Shown here piece after piece: positions 19,730 to 30,535 of a stretch of 64,000 nt of DNA. Made by a program: the position numbers and the translations under genes. Each line of letters opens with the position of its first letter. Position 1 is the first letter of the stretch. The notes under the pieces were generated by a model, which did not search any database, was not told the DNA's origin, and saw only the letters and a program-made list of their open reading frames with translations. Origin of the DNA: Humulus lupulus (Eukaryota > Streptophyta > Magnoliopsida > Rosales > Cannabaceae); the NCBI RefSeq assembly GCF_963169125.1, contig NC_084798.1, positions 173,133,980-173,197,979 of the forward strand. The letters are read 5' to 3'.

Positions 19730-22077
19730 ACTGACTATGCCACAAAGATCCATACCGAGGCCATCCTTAACCCTTCCTCAGAGACAAAGGACGCCCCCTG
19801 TACGTAGCTCTTAAGAGCACTATTTCTGACAAGTAATTTCAGAACATCAAAGAGCACTTCCATCTCAGAGATGTTTCCATCCTCAAACCTGCCACTGTAC
19901 AAACTACCAAGCACCCTGCAGCCCAATTTTGTGCCTGGAGTAGAATTCATATGAACGCGGGCGCCACCCTTCCTCTTCTGCCATACTTCCGCAGTGTGGC
20001 AGATTATTTCGGGCGTTGCCTTACCCAAATTAGTCCTAAGGGCATCCGGTTCCTTTCAGCCCTCTATGTTTTATACCAATCCTTAAACTGGCCAGTGCCG
20101 ACTGCACACGAGATAAACTATCTCTTTGACCTTAAATCCAGTAGTCGAGAAGGTATGTCTGGGTATTTTTTCTTTAGCCACTAGGACTCAAACATTTACT
20201 TATCGAATACCGAAGGTATCTCTAAGGTTGGGGAGTACGCCAGGCAATACTTCGTCATAGAGAACATCGCTGCTAATCGCCTGTTCTTCTGTCACAATGG
20301 CCCCTTTAACTGGCAGGCCCCCACCAAAGAAATGGAGATATGAGCCAAAAAACTAGCTGCTATGGATCCTTGCTACAAAGATCTGGTGGACTTGATCGCC
20401 GTAGAAAGACTTGTATCCGCTGAGCTCTACCCTGATCCCAAGACGAGGGCCAAGGATGCCACCCCTACCAGGTAGTCACCTAGGAAACCTCCGTCCAACA
20501 TTGAATCTCCTAGTCCACCACCCACTAAGAAGCAAGCCAGAGTATCAATCCCTCCATCCAGACCCTGCGTGGCTCACCGAACTAGATGTTCGGCTGGAGT
20601 TGTCATTAAGAAGGCTGCCAAGCATGACACTCCCAAAACTGCTATCACCCCCAGCCTAGAAAGGGCAAGGATTCTGCAGTAGAGCATATAGACTCAAACT
20701 CGTCAAATAGTGATGGGGGTCTTCCATTCGAGGCAGTCAACTTCTCGGGGGGAGCTGAAGAGGGTGATCTGACTCTCTTTCCACAACTTACTTTTACTTT
20801 TTGCCTAATTATGATGATTTTTTGTTTGTTTGCTTTGACCTTACTTGACACTTTTTCTAATCCTTTGTTTTAATTTTGTAGATATGTCATTTGTATTTTT
20901 CATGAAGTTTGCCCATAAGCACACACAAGTGGTCCTAGCAGCGAGGTTCCCCCGGCTAAGCGTCAAAAAGCCAACCCTCCTACCGGAACTACCAAGCGGA
21001 TCGAGAAGACCCTTGATAAGGCCTTTTCTTGGAAAAAAGGAAGCCACCCCATCATGCAAATCGGGAAAAGGAAAAGTACTCTCTGTTGAGGAACTTACCC
21101 ATACGACCACTGTACAAGAGTTGACTAGCCCGAGCAAAGCTTCAGAAAACACTATTAAGGATCCTGCTGAGGAGGTCCACAGACCTCTGAAGAAAGCTCT
21201 GGCTATTCAGCAAGGACATATAAAAAAGGTGTCTACCTCCCAAACCGAATTGATGGATACCCTTAGTAGAAAATCTTTGGACTTCATTACTAGCACCGGT
21301 CTTCAAGATGTTACCAGGGTAACTAATGAATTTGTTTGATCTCTGACTGGTCTTTCTTCTCTTGTTACTTGTTCTGAATTTCTTCATTTAATATTGCGAG
21401 GTATGTCGGCTCTTAGCTACGCTCATTACTGAGCCAAGGGGGTGAGTAAACATGTGATCGACTTAGTGAAAGAATTCAAGGATAAAGCCTCTTAGGTTGC
21501 CCAACTGATCGAGCAAGTCTAGCATCTTCAACAGGTTGCCGAGCATAATACTAAGGAAAACGAGGGGATCAAATATGCTCCCAAGTAGAGAAATATTGAC
21601 GTTAACTGGTTGGAGAGGAGGATTGAGGAGTTAAAGGAGAAGAATGCTGCTGATGGGAGGGCCACTCAGGAGGAAAAAGAAAAGCTGGCAAAGGCTCTTG
21701 AGAAAGAGAAAATTAATAGGGTCGTTAATGCTAAAGCTTTGGGGGACTTTGGTATGAGCACCTTCTATGATTTCTTGGTTCGCAACAAGATGATGGACTT
21801 TAGTTATCTGGGAGAGGCCTATGATGAGCTTATGCACTACTGTGTTGAGCGGGAGAAGAACGAGGCTCGGATTGTCCATACCAAGCAGCCTCCAACCTCT
21901 GAGCTCGAATCTGCTGTGCCACCCACTGAGCCAATTATAACGACCCCTGAAAAAGATGTCTTTCCCTCTAGTCCGAGTGCTCTAATTGAGGCTCCGACCC
22001 CTGCTGACCAGTCTAGCAGCTTCCTTGCCGAAACCTTTGTCGTCGCCGAGTCTGACCAACAAATCCAGGGCTCTTGA
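19730..22077 (+). pseudogene. Antisense gene of element B (plant gypsy-type transposon domain plus coiled coil)
   Basis: Transcribed opposite to gag-pol. The N-terminal domain is readable in one frame at about 19800-20560 with stops at 19838, 20182 and 20341. It includes AGATLPLLPYFRSVADYFG and IRFLSALYVLYQSLNWPVP, which fit the plant 'putative gypsy type transposon' family (the Transposase_28-like domain): AGA-LPL-FFR-D--GL followed by a helix. A Ser/Pro-rich linker with nuclear-type basic runs follows. A probable intron ends at TTTTGTAG (20880). The C-terminal part, 20898-21339 and 21610-22077, is coiled-coil (ERRIEELKEKNAADGR, EEKEKLAKALEKEKINR) with an acidic, Pro-rich tail and a natural stop at 22077. 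Function is unknown. The same architecture occurs in element C at 34798-37793. Confidence 0.65.
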
Positions 22078-22843
22078 TAAACTTTACCTGTTATTATTTT
22101 TGCAAAGACAAAAATGGCTGAGCCAAGCAACCTTTAATCTCGAGCAATCTTTTACCTTTTTATAAAATGCTTATCATTTTTGCTATATATCTGCTCGTGC
22201 TTTTATTTTTCCTTGCTACTCGACGTATATTGTTTTTGGAGCTATGCGGCTCTGTAAATCGAAGCTGTTCAATTTTTTTGAATAAGTTGTAAACAAAATC
22301 TGCTCAACCCTATCCACAGAAATTGTTTTATGGCTCTTTTTGTTGCTTGGTACATACCGAGCAACGCACAAGAAATTTAACATTGATAAAAATTAATGTT
22401 TCTAAGTCTTTTTCTCTCTGCTTGTCCATGTATGACTATGGTGCCCCCCCAAGTGACTAAGCAAGATTCATAACTCTTGGGTTATCCTCTTGGTCACTTG
22501 CTAATTGACCAGAGCTGTTCGTAATAACCTGTTCGGGGGTACTTAGGTTTGCCAAAACCTATAAAGGTTTCACACACTGCCGACAATCCATGAAATAAAT
22601 CAGTAATCAGGAAAATAATCATTGTAAAAATAAGGCTCGTACAAATGGACAAAAAATGTGTCTTATTATTTAAAAGTTAACCATACAAGCTGCGTCGCTA
22701 CAATGTAGCTTACATTCATAAATATTAATCATTACAATAAATGGGCAAAACATGCCTGTGCATAATTAATATAGCTAACTTTAGCTAGTCAGTGGTAGGG
22801 GCAGTTCGTGCCTGTACTGACCAGTCAACGATCACTTAAAGAT
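22078..22843. other. Spacer between the ends of the antisense gene and integrase of element B
   Basis: Convergent intergenic segment: the antisense gene ends at 22077 (plus) and integrase ends at 22844 (minus). It is AT-rich with no ORF. Polyadenylation-like AATAAA variants occur, for example GAAATAAATC at 22589. This must carry 3' ends of both transcripts if both are made. Confidence 0.5.
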
Positions 22844-24000
22844 AATCTTTATTGGTAGTACTTCCTCAAGTGTTCCTCATTCCAGTAACGGGGGACAGGT
22901 ACTAACTGGAGATCTTGGTCATACCGTGCTAGCTTGTACGTGTCGGGCGATACTATCTTTGTGACCTGGTAAGGACCTTCCCAGCTTGGCCCTAACACTC
23001 CTGCTGAGGCATCTCGAGTTTATGGGAATATTCTTCGTAGACTAGATCTCCAACGTCAAACTTTTGTTTCTTAACTCTAGAATTGAAGTACCGGGCCACT
23101 TTTTGCTGGTGGGCAGCCAAGCATATATTGAACTTTTCGCGTCTTTCTTTAATTTGGTCTAAGGACTCAACCAGCAATTGGTGGTTACGATCTTGGTCGT
23201 ACACTGTACATCTATAAGAAGGTGGAGTCATCTCGACTTGCAACATTGCATCATACCCATACGTGAGTGCAAAGGGGGTATCACCAGCAGCTGTTCGCTC
23301 GGTAGTCCTACATGACCGGAGTACCTTAGGAAATTTCTTAGGCCAATTTTGTTTAGCTAGTTCCAGACGCTTCTTCAGGGTGTCTTTGAGAGTTTTGTTA
23401 ACTGCTTCTACCTGCCCGTTTTCTTAGGGGTGTGAGACTACTGAGAAACATTTTGTGATGCTATGCTTGGCACAGAAATCAGTAAACAGTTGGTTGTCAA
23501 ACTCGGTGCCATTGTCGGACACTATCTTCTGGGGTAGATCAAATCTGCAGATTATATTTTTCACCACAAAGTCCAATACTTTCTTGGAGGTGATGGTTGC
23601 CAATGGCTCGACTTCCGTCCACTTGGTGAAGTAATCAACTGCCACGACTGCATACTGAACTCCTCCCTTTCCCTTTGGTAACCGACCAATGAGGTCAATT
23701 CCCCAAATTGCGAAGGGCCATGGAGTCTGCATTTGAGTAAGCACATTTGGGGTTGCTTGAGGTATCTTGGAAAATCTTTGACACTTATCACATCTTCGAA
23801 CATATGTAAAGGCATCTTTGTTCATAGTTGGCCAGAAATAGCCTTGTCTTAAAATCTTCTTAGATAGACTCTACCCCCCTTGCATGGTTCCCACAGAAAT
23901 CCTCATGAACTTCCTCCGGCAGCCGTCCTGATTCTGTTTGGTTGACACACCTGAGTAATGGCATGGAGAACCCTCTTCTGTACATAATCCTATCCAGGAT
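22844..24000 (-). pseudogene. Integrase of element B
   Basis: Inserts element DNA into the host genome. On the minus strand the N-terminal zinc-binding region begins around 24000 (RRGFSMPLLRCV) and is frameshifted near 23870. The CDKCQR pair of the HHCC finger is at about 23785. The DDE core shows WGIDLIGRLPKGKGG (about 23705), KIVSDNGTEFD (about 23520) and, after a TAA stop at 23424-23426, the E-containing NGQVEAVNK. The C-terminus ends VPRYWNEEHLRKYYQ with stop at 22844-22846. The CAA-to-TAA type stop in the core is a C-to-T change. No chromodomain is present, as expected for Tat. Confidence 0.88.
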
Positions 24001-24668
24001 TATATATCGAGCAATTTTCTTATTAATTTTCTGGATTCATTGCGACTATTGGGCAAGATGCCGGGTTCCAGATGAGCTACAATCGGGGTCATCCAGAATG
24101 GAATGTTGTCTATAAGAAAGACTAGTTTTGGCAGGTTGATACTTGATTCTATAGGAACCAAGTTGGCTTTGTTTATCACAGCACTAATGGCTAGTCTAGC
24201 CAGTGCATCTGCTGTGGCATTTCGTTCTCTTCGTATCTGTTGGATATTGCATCTCTTGACCTGAGCAAGCAGGTCTTTGATCTTATCAAGATAGTCCATC
24301 ATTTTTTCTCCCCGAGCAGTGTACTCACCAAGGATTTGATTGACAACCAATTGCAAATCACTATATATGTCCAAGACTTTAGCCTTCACTTCCCTTGCTA
24401 ACCTCAGCCCCGCGATTAATGCTTCATACTCTGCTTCATTATTGGATGCTTTAAATCCAAAAAGAAGTGCACAATGGATGCGTTTCCCTTCAGGAGTGAT
24501 TATTGTTAGTCCAGCTCCATACAGCTGATCGGTAGATGAGCCATCGACGTGCAGCTTCCATAATTGGGGTTTTTCCTCGGAATGAACAGTACTGGATGAT
24601 GGGAGCTCAGTGTTCTGCCCAACATCTAGATTGTGCAGTGGTCCAGACTCTGGTGACTGCTCGGCCAT
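24001..24668 (-). pseudogene. Second (archaeal-type) RNase H domain of element B
   Basis: An open stretch of about 220 codons. It contains LHVDGSSTDQLYGAGL, FGFKASNNEAEYEALIAGL, the IYSDLQLVVNQI block and NATADALARLA, all conserved in the extra RNase H that Tat elements acquired in addition to the ancestral one. The catalytic D of YVDGSS is kept as HVDGSS, and the E of NNEAEYEAL is present. In the third block the usual SDSQ reads SDLQ. It follows a short linker after the reverse transcriptase connection domain. Confidence 0.85.
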
Positions 24669-26250
24669 TTCTTCATCTGTTCCTGTCAGCCCGGTACATT
24701 CAGCTACAAAATCTGCAAGAGCGTGGCCTCTAATGGTTGTTCAGGGCTGGTAAATGATTTCATACTGCCCGAGCTCTATAGAATATTTTAGTAACTGACC
24801 AGAGGTGTCTAGATTTAGTAGGACATGGCACAATGGTTGGTCCATAAGGACCTTTATGGGATGAGCTTGGAAGTATGGACGAAGTTTTCTGGACAACAGG
24901 AGCATGCAGTAAGTTAATTTTTTATTTAAAGGATACCTTCTCTCGGCTTCGACCAATGTTTTAAAAACATAGTAGACTAGATGTTGGATCTTGTTTTCTT
25001 CTCTGACCAGGACTGCACTGACGGTGTGTTGAGTTATTGCTAGATATATGCACAGTTCTTCACCCCTAGAGGTTTTGAAAGGACCGGGGGTTGTACCAGT
25101 TGCTACATTAGGGGTTGGAAGGCTTGTTCGAACTCTTCATTCCATTCAAATTTCTTTGTGCCTCCGAGGATATTAAAAAACGGAATACACTTATCAGTGG
25201 ATTTGGACACGGACCTGCTAAGTGCTGCTATGCATCCTGTTAGACTCTGCACATCCTTGATCCTGACTGGTGAGGGAATGTCCAGCAATGCCTTTATCTT
25301 TTTAGGGTTTGCTTCAATTCCCAGGGAGTTCACTATAAACCCCAAAAAATTTCTCCACCCCACAACAAAGGAGCATTTTAAGGGGTTCAATTTCATTCTA
25401 TACTGCCTTAAGATATTGAAGCATTCCTCCAAGTCTTCAATGTGCCCCCCAACCTTTTTGGATTTCACCAACATATCATCCAAGTAAACCTCCATGTTAT
25501 TTCCTATTTGATCTTTCAACATATGGTTTACTAATCGCTAATACGTGGCTCCAACATTTTTCAGGCCAAAATACATAACTTTATAACAGTACAGCCCCAC
25601 ATCCGTGTGGAAGCTGGTGTGCTCCTGGTAGGGCGGATGTATACTTATCTCATTGTATCCCCAATAGGCATTCATAAAAGTTAGGATCTCGTGGCCGACT
25701 GTAGCGTTCACCAGCTGGTCAAATCTCAGAAGTGGGAAGCAAACCTTCGAGCATGCCTTATTTAAATCAGTGAAATCTATGCACACCCTCCATTTGTTAT
25801 TAGGCTTTGACACAAATGCGAGATTAGACACCCATACTGGGTAGAAAGCTTTCCTAATGAAGTCATTATTTCGTAGCTTCTCCACTTCTTCCTTTAATGA
25901 CTTTGCCCTTGTTGGATCCAATAACCTCATTTTCTGCTGTACGGGCTTGAAGTGTTCGGTATTGATGTTGAGGGTGTGGCTTAAAATGGTTGGGAAGATC
26001 CCTACCATGTCATCATGAGACCAGGCGAACACATCTTGGTTATTCCATAGGAACTGGATCAAGGCAGATCTTATGTTCCCAGACAATCTTTCCTTACCTT
26101 GACAACCCTGGTCGGGTGATTTTGGTCAACTAGGACCTCTTCTAATTCTTCAACTGGACCCACCCCCATATCAATATCCCCAAAACGAGGGTCTATGTCT
26201 CCCCCCCCCCCCCCCCCCCCCCCGCCCCCGCCAATTTTGGGCTGCATCCT
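24669..26250 (-). pseudogene. Reverse transcriptase and ancestral RNase H of element B
   Basis: Minus-strand blocks in order: FAWSHDDMVGI (26020), DFIRKAFYPVWVSNLAFVSK (25870), WRVCIDFTDLNKAC (25775), a substrate-binding block near 25690-25600, the catalytic VYLDDMLVKS at about 25490-25460, NFLGFIVNSLGIEANPKKIK (25365), and the connection SRKLRPYFQAHPIKVLMDQP at about 24895. An in-frame TAG where the family has CAG lies at about 25538-25540. A C23 run on the plus strand (26201-26223) becomes poly-Gly coding in the upstream linker and is probably the source of frame slips. Confidence 0.87.
26201..26223 (+). repeat. Poly-C tract (23 C), poly-G in the sense of element B
   Basis: Run of 23 C followed by GCCCCCG. 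On the sense strand it is a G-run in the linker between protease and reverse transcriptase, encoding a glycine run in one frame. Confidence 0.9.
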
Positions 26251-26275
26251 ATTTTTGGTGATTGAGCCCTGCAAG

Positions 26276-26780
26276 CTATGTGGTGCAAGTTGGCTGCCCT
26301 ACCTTTTTTACTGAAGAATTATAACATTCTTTGGTCACCAGTTGATTCCCTTTAAGACATCCTATACCTGCCCGGGTTGGGAATTTGATGAGCATATGGA
26401 AAACTGACGTGATTGCCCAGAGGTCATACAGGGCCGGTCGACCTATCATAACATTGTACGGAGATGGGATGTCGATTACCACAACAAAGCCATTATAGTG
26501 TTGTTGTTAGGTGTCATTCCCACTATCAAAGACAACCTTATGCTTCCTGTCAGGGCCATGCCATTCCCTGTAAACCCATACAGCAACAACTTGTATGGTT
26601 CGAGATCTCTGATGCTTAAATTCATCCTGTCCAGGGTACTCTTGAATAGGATGTTGGCAGATGACACATGGTCAATAATCGTTCGGGCTACGATCATATT
26701 GGAGATCTGTACTTCTACCACCAACGAATCATTATGTGGATGATGTACATGACTTGTGTCTTCCTCGCTGAATGTGATGG
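26276..26780 (-). pseudogene. Aspartic protease of element B
   Basis: Minus-strand reading from about 26724: MVVEVQISNMIVARTIIDHV leads to the active-site region IDHVSSANILF, where Tat elements usually have a D-x-GSS motif. Here G is replaced, so the site is probably dead. The second block reads YNVMIGRPALYDLWAI at about 26460-26410, the conserved LGRPAL motif of this protease group. The two halves are in different frames. The N-terminal part is interrupted by element C at 26786 and continues, as gag, beyond 39553. Confidence 0.75.
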
Positions 26781-26785
26781 GCTCA
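26781..26785. other. Left target-site duplication of element C (GCTCA)
   Basis: GCTCA before the 5' LTR. The identical GCTCA follows the 3' LTR at 39549-39553. Confidence 0.95.
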
Positions 26786-27581
26786 TGTTATACCCAGATT
26801 TCGAGCCATGGTAAATATGACCTCGAAAGTTGGATTCGCAACAAATGGTCTCGTAAGGATTGAAGTATGCTCCAGGATTGTATATCGAGCCTGCAAAGTA
26901 CGATATATGACCTCGAATATATGAGCTCGAAACGATCTTGATCTCGAAAGGTAGTTCTGAGAACACACTCATCTTCGGGGACGACTTCGGATCGGGGGTC
27001 TCGAGCTAGATGTACGTACGATCTAGAAAGACACGTGATCTCGGGAGATGCCATTAGCTCGAACACTGACGTGAGACCTGAGATGCTAAAGCCTTAGAGA
27101 TACGCGATAATCACCTTGAATATTTACAAGTGTTATAAATATGAGATGTAATCCTCATTTATTAATGTAAATCCCCAAGAATCGTGGGATATTATTTGGT
27201 CAGTTATGCGTTTCCTGGTCTTCAGGAACGTTTCCTTTTATATCTGATTATAGGCATTTAAAGCCATTTATTTTATTCACAAAAGAGTAACTACCCAAAA
27301 TATGTGGGATAGTATTCTGCATCCTTCTCTATAAATAGAGAAGCCATGCACCATTGTAAAGGACCGAAAATCGGATCCTTGAGAGAAAACTCTGGAGAAT
27401 TCATGCTAAAGAATTTTTCAGAGATAATCTTAAGATTAATAACAGAGACTCGTGGACTAGGTAGATTTAACTGCTGAACCACGTAAAAAACCGTGTGTTT
27501 GATTTGTTTGTTTCGTTTGGCCATTGTCATTCATTGTTTTTGTGCTCTTCTTTTATCTGTTGACGAAAAACGGCGTCAACA
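26786..27581 (+). repeat. 5' LTR of element C (796 bp)
   Basis: It starts TGTTATACCCAGATTTCG and ends ACGGCGTCAACA. TATA box TATAAATA at 27330-27337 (CTCTATAAATAGAGAAGCC). Repeated CTCGA motifs occur throughout (CCTCGAAAG, GAGCTCGAAA). Compared with the 3' LTR it has an extra 11-12 bases near 26930 (AAACGATCTTG). Confidence 0.95.
27330..27337 (+). promoter_or_regulatory. TATA box of element C 5' LTR
   Basis: TATAAATA inside the short inverted repeat CTTCTCTATAAATAGAGAAG. The copy in the 3' LTR is at 39297-39304. Confidence 0.8.
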
Positions 27582-27603
27582 GTTTGGTGCTTTCATTGAG
27601 AGC
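27582..27603 (+). other. Primer-binding region of element C
   Basis: GTTTGGTGCTTTCATTGAGA follows the LTR. The same phrase follows the LTR of element B on the minus strand (42279-42259), so it is the shared Tat-type primer region. The tRNA was not identified from memory with certainty. Confidence 0.75.
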
Positions 27604-27629
27604 CTTAAGCATTCATCCCTGAGAGATTC

Positions 27630-29824
27630 ATGGCGACAAACAATCAGAACACCCCTGATGAAAGCTACCCAAGACGTCCTGGAAAACAACCAATGGAGAA
27701 CCCGGAGTCTGAGGAGAGAAGTGGGTCCTCCGATTCCCGGGGACCACCGCCTCCACCGAGGGATGAGGATATGTACAACTATCCTGAGCGTTACGTTCCT
27801 ATTGTAGAACTGGAAAACCGGCAGTTGAAACAGCTGTTGGCAGAAGCCAACAAACGGAATGAGGAGTTGACCAGGATGGCCGCAGAGGCACAGGTGGCAC
27901 AGCCCCTGCCTCCGCGCGAAAACCAAGTCCCTCCTCCAAGGGACGTGCATGTTCCTCCCCGGAGGCCCCGTGGACGACCACGAAAAGATGCTGCCACGAG
28001 GAGGCCGACTCAACGTCCGGCACCAGCAGAGCCATCTGCTCCTCCTAGGCCCCAGAGGAGTACCCGAGCTCGGGTCCCGCCTAATCCACCTGTGGAAGTG
28101 CCTGCAGGAACTGAGAATAACCGAGCTCCTACCGAGGCTCGGACTCAGGTTCCTGGTAGCGCACCGAACGCGACTGACCCATCTCGGGCAAATTCTGGAC
28201 CCTCTAGGCCGAGGCAAGGGAGGCAACCACCGTCGCCTATACAGTTCCCTCCGTCTCCCATAAGATATCCTTCACCTCCCTGCAGAAACGCTCAACTTGT
28301 TCGGGATCAGGATCAAGGGAGTACGGGGGATAGACAAGGACACAGGGAGACTTTCCAGGAGCGGAGAGGCGCACAATCTGAGAAAAGTTAGACGTCCCGG
28401 TCTCGCACTACGGAAACGAGGCGACATGGGAAGAACCCATCGCAAAATGACCGATCAATGAGTTTCACCAGTGACGAGTCCGGAGAGACTAGGTCCGTCA
28501 GTAAACGCGACCGAGGTCGTAAAAATACTGGAAGTCGCAAGAATCGTTCTGACCTGCGAAATCATCTAAATCAGAGTAGGGGAAGGGAGATCAGAAGAAT
28601 CCGGACCTAAGGAATCACCTAAATGGGCGTAGAGATCCCTCACAGAGACGCGAACCTGGGATCATGATCAATGACTGTCAATTCCAGACATCGCCTAAGG
28701 ACCCAGTCCAAGAAAGGATTGATCAGCTCGAAAAAGCCTTTAGGCTTTTAAAGAATGAACGAGGGAACGGTCGATACGAGGACTCTGATGAGGAGCTCGA
28801 GCCGTTTGCTCCCAATATTTCTAACACTCAGTTTCCTCAAGGGTTTCGGATTCCTCACGTCCCAGCTTTTGAAGGAAAAACCGACCCATGCAGTCACCTG
28901 AGTACATTCAACACTATTATGAGAGCTAGTAACGTGGGTTACGAGCTCAGGTGTATGTTGTTTCCAACATCATTGGCCGGACCTACTAAGAGTTGGTTCG
29001 AAAAGTACAAGAGGCACTCGATAACTTCATGGGATCAGTTGTCTAGAGACTTCAAGAAGCAGTTCCGAGCTATGATGGGAGTCAGACCAGAGGCATCCAC
29101 TTTGACTAACGTCCGACAACAGCCGGGCGAAACACTGAAAAGCTATCTGGCAAGATTTAATCTAGAGGTCGCCCGAGCTCGAGATGTGGATGACAGTGGG
29201 CACCTGATGGCTATTCGAGCTGGTGTTTTACCCGGAAGTGCCCTTTGGGATGACATGCAAGGGAAACCGGTGAGGTCAATAACCGAATTTAACAGACGGG
29301 CGCAGAGATTTGTAAATGTAGAGGAGGCGAGGTCAACGCTGAAGGCGACCTCGCAAACCAAAACTACAACGATAAACATTAACTCCGCCTCAACCTCGGC
29401 TGACCAAGGAGCTCCACAGCCTGCCTCGGAGAATCCCTCCAAGAGGAAAAAGAGCGAGGGAAATAGCCCCGAGGCCGAAGGAGGAAAGAAAAAGAAAGGA
29501 GAAAGGTATTTCTCCGTATATAAAGTACACACCGAACTCAACGAGTCTCGGGAAAACATATACCTGGCTAATGAAAACCAGGTCCCCTTCAGGCGTCCGG
29601 ACCCAATGAGAAATCAAAAGTCCAAAAGGGATTCTAGTAAGTATTGCCGGTTCCATAGAGACACCGGACACACCACTGATGAATGTCGACAGCTGAAGGA
29701 CGAGATCGAGGGGTTGATCTCGAGAGGTTATTTCCGGCAGTACGTCAAAAACCAGAGTACTGGACAGACTACTGCGAGTCAGAGAGTAGCCGCGCCTTCG
29801 ACGGCACAAAATAATAACTCCTGA
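27630..29824 (+). pseudogene. Gag of element C
   Basis: Starts at ATG 27630, 49 bases after the LTR. The first open piece (27630-28391, 253 codons) is Pro/Arg-rich and disordered: coiled-coil-like IVELENRQLKQLLAEANKR, then basic proline-rich repeats. A TAG at 28389-28391 and a frameshift near 28570-28610, at a small tandem duplication of GACCTRMGRAATCAYCTAAAT, separate it from the second piece (28664-29824, 386 codons). That piece contains the retrotransposon gag domain (RIPHVPAFEGKTDPCSHLST, SWFEKYKRHSITSWDQLSRD, QQPGETLKSYLARFNLEVAR) and a CRFHRDTGHTTDECRQLKDE zinc-knuckle-like end. Long gag with a disordered N-terminus is usual in Tat. Confidence 0.88.
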
Positions 29825-29938
29825 TCTTGGGAAGAAGACAGGCCCCCGCCGATTGATGGAGAGGATGTAATAACCATCTCGGGAGGGCCTCATCTCGCGG
29901 GAGGGGGCAGAAATGCTCAAAAGCGATACGTTAACGAG

Positions 29939-30535
29939 TTGAAGACAGGGGACGGGTCTCCTTATAAACCCGAACCTAGGGCACCAAAAAGCCAAAGGGT
30001 TGAAACGCAACCGATAACCTTCACTGAGGAGGACGCATCTCATGTTCAGTTCCCTCATCATGACCCATTGGTTATTACTCTTCAGCTTGCCAACAAGAGA
30101 GTCCGCCGAGTTCTCATAGATAATGGGAGCTCGGTCAACATTCTTTATAAGGCGATCTTCGAGAAAATGGGACTCTCCCTTCGCGACCTGAAGGCATGTG
30201 CAACTAATTTGTACGACTTTTTAGGAGAAGGGACTGCTTGTATGGGAGCCATTGAACTCACTGTGACCTTGGGAGACTATCCGGTCTCGGTGACCAAGAT
30301 GATGGAGTTCGTGGTGGTAGATTTACCATCTGCCTACAATGTACTGCTCGGGAGACCCGCCCTGGTCGGGCTGGGGGCAGTGTCATCTGTGAGGCACTTG
30401 GCCCTTAAGTTCCCAACCCCAAGCGGGGTCGGGACTTTAAAAGGAGATCAATTGGCAGGAAGGGAGTGCTATAGCATTTCTTTGAGGGGAAAGAAACAAA
30501 CGAGCGCTCAGGCACTCGTTATCATACAAAATTAA
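29939..30535 (+). pseudogene. Aspartic protease of element C
   Basis: An open stretch of about 198 codons. The active site region is RRVLIDNGSSVNILYKAIFE at about 30103-30160, with D-N-G-S-S in the catalytic motif. The second block is VVDLPSAYNVLLGRPALVGL at about 30316-30375. The sense frame carries on past the TAA at 30533-30535 into the reverse transcriptase. The linker after gag (29825-29938) is short and has a stop, so gag and pol are in separate frames here. Confidence 0.85.

Noticed and set aside
27576..28226. Arg/Ser-rich 216-codon ORF on the minus strand
   Set aside because: Exact shadow of the proline- and arginine-rich gag N-terminus of element C; composition explains it.
29390..30061. 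223-codon ORF on the minus strand over gag and protease of C
   Set aside because: Overlaps two well-supported sense genes and has no recognisable features.
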